A stretch of 8,945 bases of DNA from Gammaproteobacteria bacterium (GCA_027317045.1 DAHVFI010000161.1:1-8945), one strand, 5' to 3'; positions 1 to 7,613 are shown, counted from the stretch's first letter. Notes: generated from the sequence alone by a model not told the origin. Numbers and translations are program-made.

Positions 1-235
1 CGCGCGTCAGCAGGCTCAAACCGCCGGTGAGATGACGCGTACCATGAACGTGATTCGCGAGATCACCGCCCAGACCACCGAGGGCACCATGACCACGGCC
101 CAGTCCATCGGCAAGCTCGCAGCCTTGGCCACGGAAATGCGCAAATCAGTCGCTGGCTTCAAGCTGCCGGGCGGCGGCAATCAGGAAACGTTGGTTATCG
201 CTCCGCCCCGGCAGATGCAGGGCAACGCGGCGTGA
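1..235 (+). CDS. pilJ: PilJ-type methyl-accepting chemotaxis protein, C-terminal end (5' truncated by window)
   Basis: This is the 3' end of a reading frame entering from outside the window; the first complete codon begins at base 2 and the stop TGA is at 233-235. The visible ~77 residues are Gln/Ala/Thr-rich heptad-like helix, as at the end of a methyl-accepting signalling hairpin. They then reach the segment ending in SVAGFKLP, which I recognise from the C-terminus of PilJ, the transmembrane receptor of the type IV pilus Pil-Chp system. A short Gly/Pro/Ala-rich tail follows (GGGNQETLVIAPP onward). No CheR/CheB-tethering pentapeptide is visible at the extreme C-terminus. The receptor should sit in the inner membrane and drive the kinase encoded next, whose start is 29 bases downstream. 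The sensor, membrane and HAMP parts lie outside the window. An internal ATG at 32 is in frame but is not a credible start, because the helix continues upstream of it. Confidence 0.85.
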   Translation, partial: ARQQAQTAGEMTRTMNVIREITAQTTEGTMTTAQSIGKLAALATEMRKSVAGFKLPGGGNQETLVIAPPRQMQGNAA

Positions 236-255
236 CCACCGTATAGAGGCTGGAT

Positions 256-263
256 GGGGCAGG
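256..263 (+). promoter_or_regulatory. Probable ribosome binding site of chpA
   Basis: The purine-rich GGGGCAGG lies immediately before the chpA ATG at 265. It is a weak, non-consensus Shine-Dalgarno; a second AGAGG at 245-249 is rather far away. An in-frame TAG at 244-246, with no ATG, GTG or TTG between it and 265, fixes the start of chpA at 265. The 29-base gap after pilJ shows no promoter or terminator, so cotranscription is likely. Confidence 0.4.
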
Positions 264-264
264 T

Positions 265-3200
265 ATGAGCCAAGTCGCTTCCGACTCGTTGCTGTGGATC
301 AAGAACGAACTTGACCACACTTTGGCGCGGGCGCGGCAAGCGCTCGAAGCCTACGTTGAGCATCCGGACGGCGATGAAGCGCTTAATCAGTGCCTGGAGC
401 TTCTGCATCAGGTGCAGGGCACTTTGCGCATCGTCGAAGTATATGGCGCCGCCATGCTGGCCGAGGAAATGGAATCGGTGGTGCGTGGCCTCAAATCCGG
501 CGAGCTGCAACGCAGCGATGCGGCCTTTGAGGTGCTCATGCGCGCCATGCTGCAACTCCCTGATTACCTGGAACGGGTCATCGGCGGGCGGCGCGACATG
601 CCGCTGGCGCTGCTGTCATTGCTGAATGATCTGCGTTCGGTACGCGGCCAGCCGCTGTTGTCCGAGAGTGCCTTGTTCGCCTACAACCTGGCGGGACGCT
701 CAGCGAGTGTCGTCGGCCGGGCGCCTTCAACCAAGGCGGTGGACATCAAGAGCCTCGCCGGCAGGATGCGCCCCAAATTCCAGATGGCGCTGCTCGGCTG
801 GTACAAGGGCGATCAGGAGGGGAAGCATCTTGCAGTGCTGGCCGATACCGCCGAGAAACTCGAGCAGGTCGCCACCACACCCGCGGTTTTTGAACTCTGG
901 TGGATCGTGGGCGGCATCCTTGAAGGTCTGCGCGAGGGCGGCATCCAGGCCGACGTGAGTCTCAAGCAGTTACTCGGCCAGGTTGACCGGCAGGTCAAAC
1001 GGCTCATGGATCAGGGCGAAGTGCAGGTGGCGGAAGATCCCGCCAAAGAGCTGGTGAACAACCTGCTTTATTACATCGGTCGTGCCACCACCAATGGTGA
1101 ACGCATTGCGGCCATCAAGGACTCTTTCAAACTCGGTGAACTGCTGCCCGTGGGCAGCGAGTTTGAGGACACCGGTGAGAAGATTTCCGGACCCAATATC
1201 AATTTGATGCGCACCGTATCCGGTGCCATCCAGGAAGACATTACACGCATCAAAGACACGCTCGATATCTTTGTGCGGATGGGCAAAGCCGAAACGGCCG
1301 AACTGGCACCGCTGGACGCATTGCTCAAGAAAGTGGCAGATACCTTGAGCGTGCTGGGACTTCCCAAGCTGCGTGCAGCACTCGAGATCGAGCGCCGGCA
1401 TCTCAAGGACATTCTCGAGGGTCGGCGCGCGGCGGATGAGGGCGCAACCATGGAGATTGCCAGCGGTATCGTGCGCGTCGAGAGCCAACTCGACGAGGCC
1501 ATGATGGGCTTGGTTACGCCCGCGGGCAGCGAGCAAGCTGCCGGCACCCCGGGCGGCGAGCGCGCTGGGCTGCGTGAGGTTCAGAGCGCGGTTATTCGTG
1601 AGTCCATTATCAACCTGGCGCGCATCAAGGAAGCGATTGTCGAATTCGTGAACGACCCATCCCATGTGGACAGTTTGCAGCCACTGCCGCAACGCATACG
1701 CGAAATTCAGGCGAGTTTGCGTTTCCTGCAAATGGAGCGCGTGGTGATGCTGCTGGAAAGCATGCGCCAGTTCATCCGTCAGCGTCTGTTGTCCGGCACG
1801 AGTATGCCTACGCAGAATGAACTGGATCGCATGGCAGATGCCATTGTCAGTGTTGAATTTTATCTCGAAGCCATCCAGCAGGGCCGCGGCAATCCGCTGT
1901 CGATGCTCGACAATGCCGAAGCCTGCGTCGTCAACCTTGGGTTTCCTGTAGGCAAGGAGTATAGGGATGAAGCTGTAGGAACCGACGCGAACCATGAACG
2001 CGTATCGACAGCCGGCCTTGTATCCTCGGTGGCGGAGGCTGAAAACATTGTCATCGAGCCCGCATCCACCGTCGCGGTAGAGGATATTGTGCCGTTGCCG
2101 GTGGTAACAGAGTCAGCGTCGGTTCCTCCGCTGCCGCCGCCGGTGTCCGTATCAGCATCAACCTTACCTTTTGAGGCGCCTGCCAAACCGTCACGGCCTT
2201 CGGCCGCGGGGCCCGCCGTGGTGCCTATGGGCGAAGTGGATCCGGAAATTCTCGAGATCTTCCTGGAAGAAGCCCAGGAAGAAATGCACTCACTGCGCGA
2301 GAATTTTCCGCGCTGGCGTTCCAATGCCACCGATCGCGAGGCACTGGCTACGGTGCGGCGCTCGTTGCATACCCTGAAAGGCAGTGGCCGCATGGTGGGC
2401 GCACGGCTCATCGGCGAGTTCGCCTGGTCCTTCGAGAACATGCTGAATCGGGTTATCGATCAGACCATCGAACCCACGGATGACATGTTTGCTTTGCTGG
2501 AGCGCGGTATCTCGGCGCTGCCGGAACTGGTGGAACAACTGGAAGTCGGTACGGCGCCGCACAGTGATATCCAAGCGCTCATGGAAGCGGCCATCGCTTT
2601 CAGTCGCGGTGAGCAGCCGTCACTGCCACCGGTTGCGACCGGCGCACAGGTTTACGCAACTGAAACTCATCCACCGCCGTCCAAAAGGAAGAAGCGCTTG
2701 CCGACGGCAGCCGAGAAATTGCCGCCCACCGGTCCGGGCATGGATTCCCGTTTGCACGATATCTTTACCCGTGAAGCTGAGGGGCACCTGGGGGTGCTGG
2801 CGGCGTTCCTCGATCAAGCTCAAGCCATGCCGGATAAACGCGTACCTGATGAAGACCTGGTGCGTGCCATGCACACCCTGCATGGCAGTGCCTCCATGGC
2901 GGGCATTGCCAACATGGCGACGCTGACGGAACCGGTACAACGCTATCTTATGGATCTCAGCGCTCGAGATGTTCCGATCCCTGAAGCTGCCTTAGCGGTA
3001 CTGGCCGAGGTGCTGGCTTCAGCGCGCGCCGCGGTCAAGGCGCTCGATAGCGGTCACGATGTTGCGTTCCTCGATGATGGATTGCTCAAGCGGATCAGTG
3101 TGCAACTACAACCGGCTGCCGGAGAAGGGCAGGAGGCTGTGACTATTAAACGCGCAGTCACCCCGCAGCCGGAACGCCCGCTTCGCTATGTGCAACTCTC

Positions 3201-5637
3201 TGAACTCAAGGATTTTGATCCGGATCTGGCGGTGATTTTTTTCGAGGAAGCCACCGAACTTCTGGACTCCACCGGCGCCACACTCAACCAGTGGGCGCAG
3301 AAACGCGACGATCCCCAGTTGGTGATGCAATTACAGCGCAACCTGCATACTCTCAAGGGTGGAGCGCGTATGGCGGGCTTGACCCCGATGGGCGACCTGA
3401 GCCATGAACTGGAAACAGTGCTTACTGATGTGGTGGATGGGCGCATTGCCGTATCCACGGAACTTTTGGCACTGCTCAACCGTTCGGTAGACCGCCTGCA
3501 CCGCATGCTTGAACAGAGTTATACCAGCAAACCCATCGTGGATGCCGCCGATCTGGTGGCGAACTTGCGTCAAATGCATGGTCACACCGTGGATGAGGAA
3601 TTGGAGCCGGAGCGCCCCGAGGAGCGGTTTGAAACGCGAGCGTCGCCATTGCCGCCACCGCCGGCCAAGGAATTCCGTCCGCCAGTGAACGAAGTTGAAG
3701 CCGAAGCGGAAGGCGATGCTGAAGAGCCGGCGGAAGCGGCGGAAGCTGCATTGGGTGGTGCTGCTGAACGCCGCACTGGCTCGCGCATCCAGCACGAATT
3801 GGTGCGGGTGCGCGCGGATCTGTTGGAAAGCGCGCTCAACTATGCCGGTGAAGTGGGCATTTACCGCTCACGCCTGGAACAGCAGGTGCACTCCATCAAT
3901 TTCAACCTCGGCGAACTGGAGCAGACAGTGGTGCGTCTGCGTGACCAGTTGCGCAAACTTGAAATCGAAACCGAGGCGCAGATTCTTTATCAGTTTCAGC
4001 AGGAGAGTGGCAAACTTGACTACCCGGAATTTGATCCGCTGGAGCTGGACCGTTATTCCCTGTTGCAGCAGCTGTCGCGTGCGTTAGGCGAATCCACCAG
4101 CGACTTGGTGAGCCTGCAAGGCTTGCTGCTCAACCAGGCGCGTGAAGCCGAGACGCTGTTATTGCAGCAATCGCGCGTCACCACCGAACTCCAGGACGGT
4201 CTCATGCGCACGCGCATGGTGCCGTTTGCGCGGCACGCGCAACGCCTGCGACGTGTGGTGCGTCAGACCGCCGAGGAAGCGCACAAACAGGTTGAAATAA
4301 GATTGCTCGGTGCCGAAGGCGAGATGGACCGGCAACTGCTGGAACGCGTGCTGGCGCCGCTTGAGCATATGTTGCGCAATTCCGTGGTGCACGGTATCGA
4401 AACACCGGAAGTGCGCAAGCAGCGCCACAAGCCGCCCGTGGGTGCCGTCACCATAACGCTCAGCCGTGAAGGTTCCGAAGTGGTCATGGAGGTGATGGAT
4501 GATGGCGGCGGCCTGGACCTGCCTGCCATTCGCAGCAAGGCCGAGGAAATGGGCCTGACGCCGAAGCATGCAAAATTCAGCGAACGCGAAATCATGGCCC
4601 TTATTCTGGAGCCGGGCTTTTCCACCGCCACCCAGGTTACCCAATCGGCCGGCCGCGGCGTAGGCATGGACGTGGTGGCGAATGAGATTAAGCAACTCGG
4701 CGGCACCTTGCGGATTGATTCCTCCGCCGGCCAGGGCGCGAAATTCATCGTGCGTTTGCCATTCACTCTCGCCATTACCCAGGCGCTGCTGGTCACCATG
4801 GCGGAACAGCCCTATGCCATTCCTTTGCCGAGTATCGAGGGTATCGCGCGCATCCCGCGCGCCGAGCTCGAGCGGTTAATGGCGAACGAGAATCCCGCTT
4901 ATCTTTATGGCGGGCGCCCTTACCAATTGCAACACCTATCGACGCTGCTGGGCATCGGTGCACCTCAGTTCCCGGAGGAACTCACTACGGTGCCGCTGCT
5001 GCTGGTGCACGGCACTGACGCGAACATCGCGCTGATCACCGAAGGCATGCAAGGCAGCCGCGAAGTAGTGGTGAAATCCGTGGGCCCCCAGGTGAGCAGC
5101 ATCCGCGGCATTTCCGGCGCCACGATTCTGGGGGACGGGAGTATCCTGCTGATCCTGGATGTCACGGTCCTGACGCGCAGCATGGCTCAAGCTGCTGAGG
5201 ACACGCTCGAAGTTCTGGAGCGTGAAGCACCCAAGAAAGATACGCGTATCTTCGCCATGGTGGTGGACGATTCGATTACCGTGCGCCGTGTAACCCAGCG
5301 CCTGCTGGAACGCTATGGTATGCGCGTGCTCACCGCCAAGGACGGCGTCGACGCGCTGGCGCTTTTGCAGGAAAATCTGCCCGATGTCATGTTGCTGGAT
5401 ATTGAGATGCCGCGCATGGACGGCTACGAACTGGCGCAGCACATGCGCAATGACGAACGCTTCAAGAAAATTCCCATTATCATGATCACCTCGCGCACCG
5501 GCGAGAAACATCGCAACCGCGCCATGGAGATCGGCGTGAATAAATATATGGGCAAGCCCTATCAGGAAACCGAGTTGCTGGAGCACATCCAGGAATTAGT
5601 CGGTAATTTTCATCCACTGCATACCCGTTGGGAATGA
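265..5637 (+). CDS. chpA: ChpA-type hybrid chemotaxis histidine kinase with multiple HPt domains and a receiver
   Basis: This is the CheA-like kinase of the type IV pilus chemosensory system (1790 aa). It autophosphorylates HPt histidines under PilJ control and passes phosphate to its own receiver and to PilG/PilH-type regulators. Order: HPt-like/degenerate helical units (about 1-560); Pro/Val/Ser-rich linker (about 580-652); HPt1 (about 656-770, His702 in HTLKG); HPt2 (about 826-940, His870 in HTLHG); HPt3 (about 983-1095, His1028 in HTLKG); acidic Pro/Ala linker (about 1105-1172); dimerisation helices (about 1173-1330); ATPase with N-box Asn1372 and His1376, DDGGG 1412-1416, PGFST around Phe1452 and GRGVGMD 1463-1469; CheW-like domain (about 1500-1640); receiver (about 1655-1785) with Asp1668, Asp1669, phospho-acceptor Asp1712, Thr1742 and Lys1764. 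All key kinase and receiver residues are present. As I recall, P. aeruginosa ChpA is about 2470 aa, so this is a compact version with fewer HPts. The start is fixed by an in-frame TAG at 244-246. Confidence 0.93.
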   Translation: MSQVASDSLLWIKNELDHTLARARQALEAYVEHPDGDEALNQCLELLHQVQGTLRIVEVYGAAMLAEEMESVVRGLKSGELQRSDAAFEVLMRAMLQLPDYLERVIGGRRDMPLALLSLLNDLRSVRGQPLLSESALFAYNLAGRSASVVGRAPSTKAVDIKSLAGRMRPKFQMALLGWYKGDQEGKHLAVLADTAEKLEQVATTPAVFELWWIVGGILEGLREGGIQADVSLKQLLGQVDRQVKRLMDQGEVQVAEDPAKELVNNLLYYIGRATTNGERIAAIKDSFKLGELLPVGSEFEDTGEKISGPNINLMRTVSGAIQEDITRIKDTLDIFVRMGKAETAELAPLDALLKKVADTLSVLGLPKLRAALEIERRHLKDILEGRRAADEGATMEIASGIVRVESQLDEAMMGLVTPAGSEQAAGTPGGERAGLREVQSAVIRESIINLARIKEAIVEFVNDPSHVDSLQPLPQRIREIQASLRFLQMERVVMLLESMRQFIRQRLLSGTSMPTQNELDRMADAIVSVEFYLEAIQQGRGNPLSMLDNAEACVVNLGFPVGKEYRDEAVGTDANHERVSTAGLVSSVAEAENIVIEPASTVAVEDIVPLPVVTESASVPPLPPPVSVSASTLPFEAPAKPSRPSAAGPAVVPMGEVDPEILEIFLEEAQEEMHSLRENFPRWRSNATDREALATVRRSLHTLKGSGRMVGARLIGEFAWSFENMLNRVIDQTIEPTDDMFALLERGISALPELVEQLEVGTAPHSDIQALMEAAIAFSRGEQPSLPPVATGAQVYATETHPPPSKRKKRLPTAAEKLPPTGPGMDSRLHDIFTREAEGHLGVLAAFLDQAQAMPDKRVPDEDLVRAMHTLHGSASMAGIANMATLTEPVQRYLMDLSARDVPIPEAALAVLAEVLASARAAVKALDSGHDVAFLDDGLLKRISVQLQPAAGEGQEAVTIKRAVTPQPERPLRYVQLSELKDFDPDLAVIFFEEATELLDSTGATLNQWAQKRDDPQLVMQLQRNLHTLKGGARMAGLTPMGDLSHELETVLTDVVDGRIAVSTELLALLNRSVDRLHRMLEQSYTSKPIVDAADLVANLRQMHGHTVDEELEPERPEERFETRASPLPPPPAKEFRPPVNEVEAEAEGDAEEPAEAAEAALGGAAERRTGSRIQHELVRVRADLLESALNYAGEVGIYRSRLEQQVHSINFNLGELEQTVVRLRDQLRKLEIETEAQILYQFQQESGKLDYPEFDPLELDRYSLLQQLSRALGESTSDLVSLQGLLLNQAREAETLLLQQSRVTTELQDGLMRTRMVPFARHAQRLRRVVRQTAEEAHKQVEIRLLGAEGEMDRQLLERVLAPLEHMLRNSVVHGIETPEVRKQRHKPPVGAVTITLSREGSEVVMEVMDDGGGLDLPAIRSKAEEMGLTPKHAKFSEREIMALILEPGFSTATQVTQSAGRGVGMDVVANEIKQLGGTLRIDSSAGQGAKFIVRLPFTLAITQALLVTMAEQPYAIPLPSIEGIARIPRAELERLMANENPAYLYGGRPYQLQHLSTLLGIGAPQFPEELTTVPLLLVHGTDANIALITEGMQGSREVVVKSVGPQVSSIRGISGATILGDGSILLILDVTVLTRSMAQAAEDTLEVLEREAPKKDTRIFAMVVDDSITVRRVTQRLLERYGMRVLTAKDGVDALALLQENLPDVMLLDIEMPRMDGYELAQHMRNDERFKKIPIIMITSRTGEKHRNRAMEIGVNKYMGKPYQETELLEHIQELVGNFHPLHTRWE
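397..1990 (+). other. N-terminal ChpA region: series of HPt-like units, mostly without the histidine
   Basis: Within chpA residues ~45-575 a similar helical pattern seems to recur. The unit L-HQVQGTL-RIVEVYG keeps His48 where canonical HPts have HxLKG. Related segments place Glu200 (EQVATTP), Lys355 (KKVADTLSVLG) and Arg479 (REIQASLRFLQ) at the aligned position, each followed by an amphipathic helix. I infer these to be ancestral HPt domains that lost, or in the first case may keep, phosphorylation. The N-terminal part resembles the FimL/ChpA N-terminal region as I remember it. The alignment is by eye; the Glu200 unit is the least certain. Confidence 0.5.
2230..3550 (+). other. Three tandem canonical HPt domains of ChpA
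   Basis: Three copies of the HPt signature sit about 160-170 residues apart: LHTLKGSGRMVG (His702), MHTLHGSASMAG (His870) and LHTLKGGARMAG (His1028). Each is preceded by a helix with acidic residues of the type IFLEEAQEE, IFTREAEGHL or IFFEEATELL, as expected for HPt helix bundles. They are joined by Pro/Lys-rich linkers. The second copy has His instead of the usual Lys before Gly. Any of the three could be the phospho-acceptor for the ATPase domain or a relay to receivers. Confidence 0.85.
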
Positions 5638-5643
5638 GCCGTC

Positions 5644-6126
5644 ATGCCACAGACGCCGGAAGAGGTCTATAGCCTGTTGATTCCATTCGCGGGCGGCAAG
5701 CTTATCCTGCCGCGCCTGTCGGTGGCGGAAGTCATGGGTTACACGCGCCCGCGACCGGTGCGTGGTGCACCCCAATGGCTGCTGGGACTCATCAACTGGC
5801 AGAGCCAGGAAATCCCGCTGATTTCCTTCGAGGGTCTGTGCAGCCGCAAAATACCCGAGCGCGCCAACCGCACGCGCATCGCCATCATGTTCACCATCAG
5901 CGGGCAAATGGATCCGCCGGTATTCGCCTTGATGACACAAGGCTATCCCTATCTGGTACGCGTGAATGCCACGGTGTTGAGCGTGGATCCCGAGAATGCC
6001 TTCAGCGAGGACGCGCCGGTCCTGAACCGCCTGCGCATGGCCAATGAACGGCCGGTGATCCCGGATCTGGAGGCCATCGAAGACAAGCTCCTGGAAGCCA
6101 TGCCTCACCGGCGGGCAGCCGGCTGA
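5644..6126 (+). CDS. chpC: ChpC-type CheW-like chemotaxis adaptor
   Basis: This 160-aa protein consists almost entirely of one CheW-like domain. It would be a cytoplasmic adaptor linking the PilJ receptor array to the ChpA kinase, a role attributed to ChpC (alongside PilI) in the Pil-Chp system. Evidence: a beta-rich N-terminus (YSLLIPFAGGKLILP), then LPRLSVAEVMGY, and WLLGLINWQSQEIPLISFE, the typical CheW region with G(x)xxWxxxxIPLI; then RIAIMFTI strands and a charged C-terminal helix. The identity as ChpC rather than PilI rests on its position directly after chpA and its divergence from standard CheW. The ATG at 5644 lies 6 bases after the chpA stop, in the same frame (TGA-GCC-GTC-ATG), so no earlier start is possible in this frame after that stop. 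Ribosome binding is weak (GGGA at 5630-5633), and translational coupling to chpA is likely. No chpB intervenes. Confidence 0.8.
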   Translation: MPQTPEEVYSLLIPFAGGKLILPRLSVAEVMGYTRPRPVRGAPQWLLGLINWQSQEIPLISFEGLCSRKIPERANRTRIAIMFTISGQMDPPVFALMTQGYPYLVRVNATVLSVDPENAFSEDAPVLNRLRMANERPVIPDLEAIEDKLLEAMPHRRAAG

Positions 6127-6174
6127 TTCCCGTTCGATTGATTCTTTTGCAAAACGTGCAACCCCGGCTGTTTT
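6116..6174 (+). terminator. Possible rho-independent terminator of the pil-chp operon
   Basis: CAGCCGG at 6116-6122 (over the chpC stop region) can pair with CCGGCTG at 6164-6170, directly followed by TTTT at 6171-6174. The 41-base loop contains a smaller hairpin, TTGCA/TGCAA (6147-6151 with 6157-6161). It lies in the short gap between convergent genes, where a terminator is expected. The long loop and short T run make it weak. On the minus strand no T run follows the stem, so it would not serve the GH47 transcript well. Confidence 0.3.
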
Positions 6175-7549
6175 ACGGGAGGCGCTTCAGCGGGTGGCCC
6201 TCGGTGTTGAAAACCACCTTGTTGAAAATCAGCGTCTGCGGCGGTGCGAACAACAGGTAAAAATACTTGAAGGTTTCGGCGAACACATAACTTTCCATGG
6301 CATCGCGCTTCCGTTTCGTGATCACGCTCTTGAGCGCCGCGTAACCGCCGTCGGTGCGGCAGTATTTCACGAAGTCATCGAACATCTCCTGCCCGCGCAG
6401 CCGATATTCCGGGTCATGCGTGAAGTGATACAGGTAATAGGTGGATTCCACGATCTCCGGGCGCAATTCATAACCGGGGGACACGACCTTCATGCTGCGG
6501 TAGTTCAGCACTTCCGGTTCGATACCGTACAAATCCCACATCCGGTACGACGATGCCTGTAACCGCTGGGCGCGCTCCAGATCGCCCGAAAATGCCAGCA
6601 CCGCCGGGAAGTAGGCATCCAGTGCGCCGTATTCGGTGGCGGTACGTTTGCCGGTGTTCATGTCGGCGTGACCGTACCAGAGCGAGCCGTCAACTTCGTC
6701 GGGAAGGTATTTATTGACCGCGGCGATACTGCTGTGCCACATGGCGAGACAGTCCTTGTCACCGAACAGCTTCCAGCACTTCCACAGGTATTCATAATAG
6801 GAATCAATGCCGCCGCTGATGTGGGAGTCAGTGTCGATCCATTTGCCGGTCCGGATATTAATTTCGTCGCCTACTAGGCCGATGGGCGAACGGCGCTGGT
6901 AGGTCGCTACCAGTGCCCGCTTGGCCTTCGCGTAGAACACCGGGTTGCCGGTGAGTTTGCTGAGCGTACCGAATTCCAGGATCAGCGTGCCGGTTTCCGC
7001 CGGATTGGAATCGACTCCTCGCACCGCACCGGTGCGCAGGTTCACGTAGCGGTAAGGCAGGCCGGTGGGCGAGTTGAAGGCCGGCAGCAGGCGCTTGCCG
7101 AGATCATCCGCCAGCGCCAGCAAGCGCGGGTCGCCGGTCAATTCGTAAGCCGACAACAAACCGCCCAGCAGGCGAATGTTGATCTCGAACACCTTGACGT
7201 AAATGTTCTTGTCGAACGACAACTTAGTATCGATCAGCTTCCGATCGCGGTCGGCCTGCGGTTTCAAGCCCATCAGCACCAGTGTGTCGAGTGCGTCCAC
7301 CGGCGTCATCAGCAGCGACTGGCCGTACCAATCGCGGGGCTTTTTGCTGAGTGGTTTGAGTTCATCGTGTCCCCAGGCATAGCGCACGTAGTTGTTCCAG
7401 GCGTGCAGGAACTGCTGCTTGACGCGGGCGGCCATCATGGGTGCATTGACCGCGGCGGGTTCCGCAACCGCGTGACCCGCGGCTATGCCCGTGACCGGCA
7501 ACCACGTCGTCAACAAGACGATGACGCGAAACAGGGTTGGAGCTTTCAT
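6173..7549 (-). CDS. Exported GH47 alpha-mannosidase
   Basis: This is a 458-aa glycoside hydrolase of family GH47, whose members are inverting, calcium-dependent alpha-mannosidases, classically alpha-1,2-specific. An N-terminal signal peptide (hydrophobic 8-23, likely cleavage between 24 and 30) indicates export to periplasm or outside. GH47 motifs are all visible: MTPVDALDTLVLMGL (81-95); FEINIRLLGGLLSAY (121-135) with the family acid Glu122; PAETGTLILEF (183-193); GGIDSYYEYL (246-255) with Asp249; RPEIVES (363-369) with Glu365; MESYVFAETFKYFYLLF (418-434); and the C-terminal FNTEGHP (447-453), whose Thr449 corresponds to the calcium ligand. The length fits the catalytic domain alone. The start is secure: a TAG lies in frame three codons upstream (7556-7558), and the signal peptide begins at this ATG. 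It lies 64 bases downstream of the GH92 gene on the same strand, so it is probably cotranscribed. GH47 is mainly eukaryotic and sporadic in bacteria. The exact linkage specificity is not readable. Confidence 0.92.
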   Translation of the reverse strand: MKAPTLFRVIVLLTTWLPVTGIAAGHAVAEPAAVNAPMMAARVKQQFLHAWNNYVRYAWGHDELKPLSKKPRDWYGQSLLMTPVDALDTLVLMGLKPQADRDRKLIDTKLSFDKNIYVKVFEINIRLLGGLLSAYELTGDPRLLALADDLGKRLLPAFNSPTGLPYRYVNLRTGAVRGVDSNPAETGTLILEFGTLSKLTGNPVFYAKAKRALVATYQRRSPIGLVGDEINIRTGKWIDTDSHISGGIDSYYEYLWKCWKLFGDKDCLAMWHSSIAAVNKYLPDEVDGSLWYGHADMNTGKRTATEYGALDAYFPAVLAFSGDLERAQRLQASSYRMWDLYGIEPEVLNYRSMKVVSPGYELRPEIVESTYYLYHFTHDPEYRLRGQEMFDDFVKYCRTDGGYAALKSVITKRKRDAMESYVFAETFKYFYLLFAPPQTLIFNKVVFNTEGHPLKRLP

Positions 7550-7613
7550 GTATGGCTACCCGATGCTTGACGATGTGTACGATAGTCCCGATGCGAAACG
7601 TTGCGCTGACGCT
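7550..7613 (-). promoter_or_regulatory. GH92-GH47 intergenic leader with a direct repeat and weak ribosome binding site
   Basis: This 64-base spacer precedes GH47. On the minus strand GCATCGGG occurs twice (7594-7587 and 7566-7559), 28 bases apart, and each copy is followed by a loosely similar tail (ACTATCGTACA and TAGCCATACA). The second copy contains GGGTAG (7561-7556), ending 6 bases before the ATG, which is the only candidate Shine-Dalgarno and is weak. No convincing -35/-10 pair or terminator hairpin is seen, which favours read-through from GH92. Confidence 0.3.

Noticed and set aside
32..34. ATG at 32 as the start of a small 67-aa gene
   Set aside because: The same frame is open to the window start and encodes continuous receptor helix matching the PilJ C-terminus, so this is the end of a longer gene.
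970..1995. A 341-codon open frame on the minus strand inside chpA
   Set aside because: It is fully antisense to the strongly supported chpA frame. Its translation is rich in His, Gln and Leu with no recognisable domain, which is typical of a shadow frame in GC-rich coding DNA.
1990..2230. Possible frameshift or gene boundary in the low-complexity Pro/Val/Ser stretch of chpA
   Set aside because: The frame stays open without interruption, and HPt domains follow in the same frame. Such linkers are usual between ChpA modules.
6194..6562. A 122-codon plus-strand frame just after chpC that could extend the operon
   Set aside because: It lies antisense to the conserved C-terminus of GH47, whose motifs (FNTEGHP, MESYVFAETFKY) are certain. 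It also has no domain of its own.
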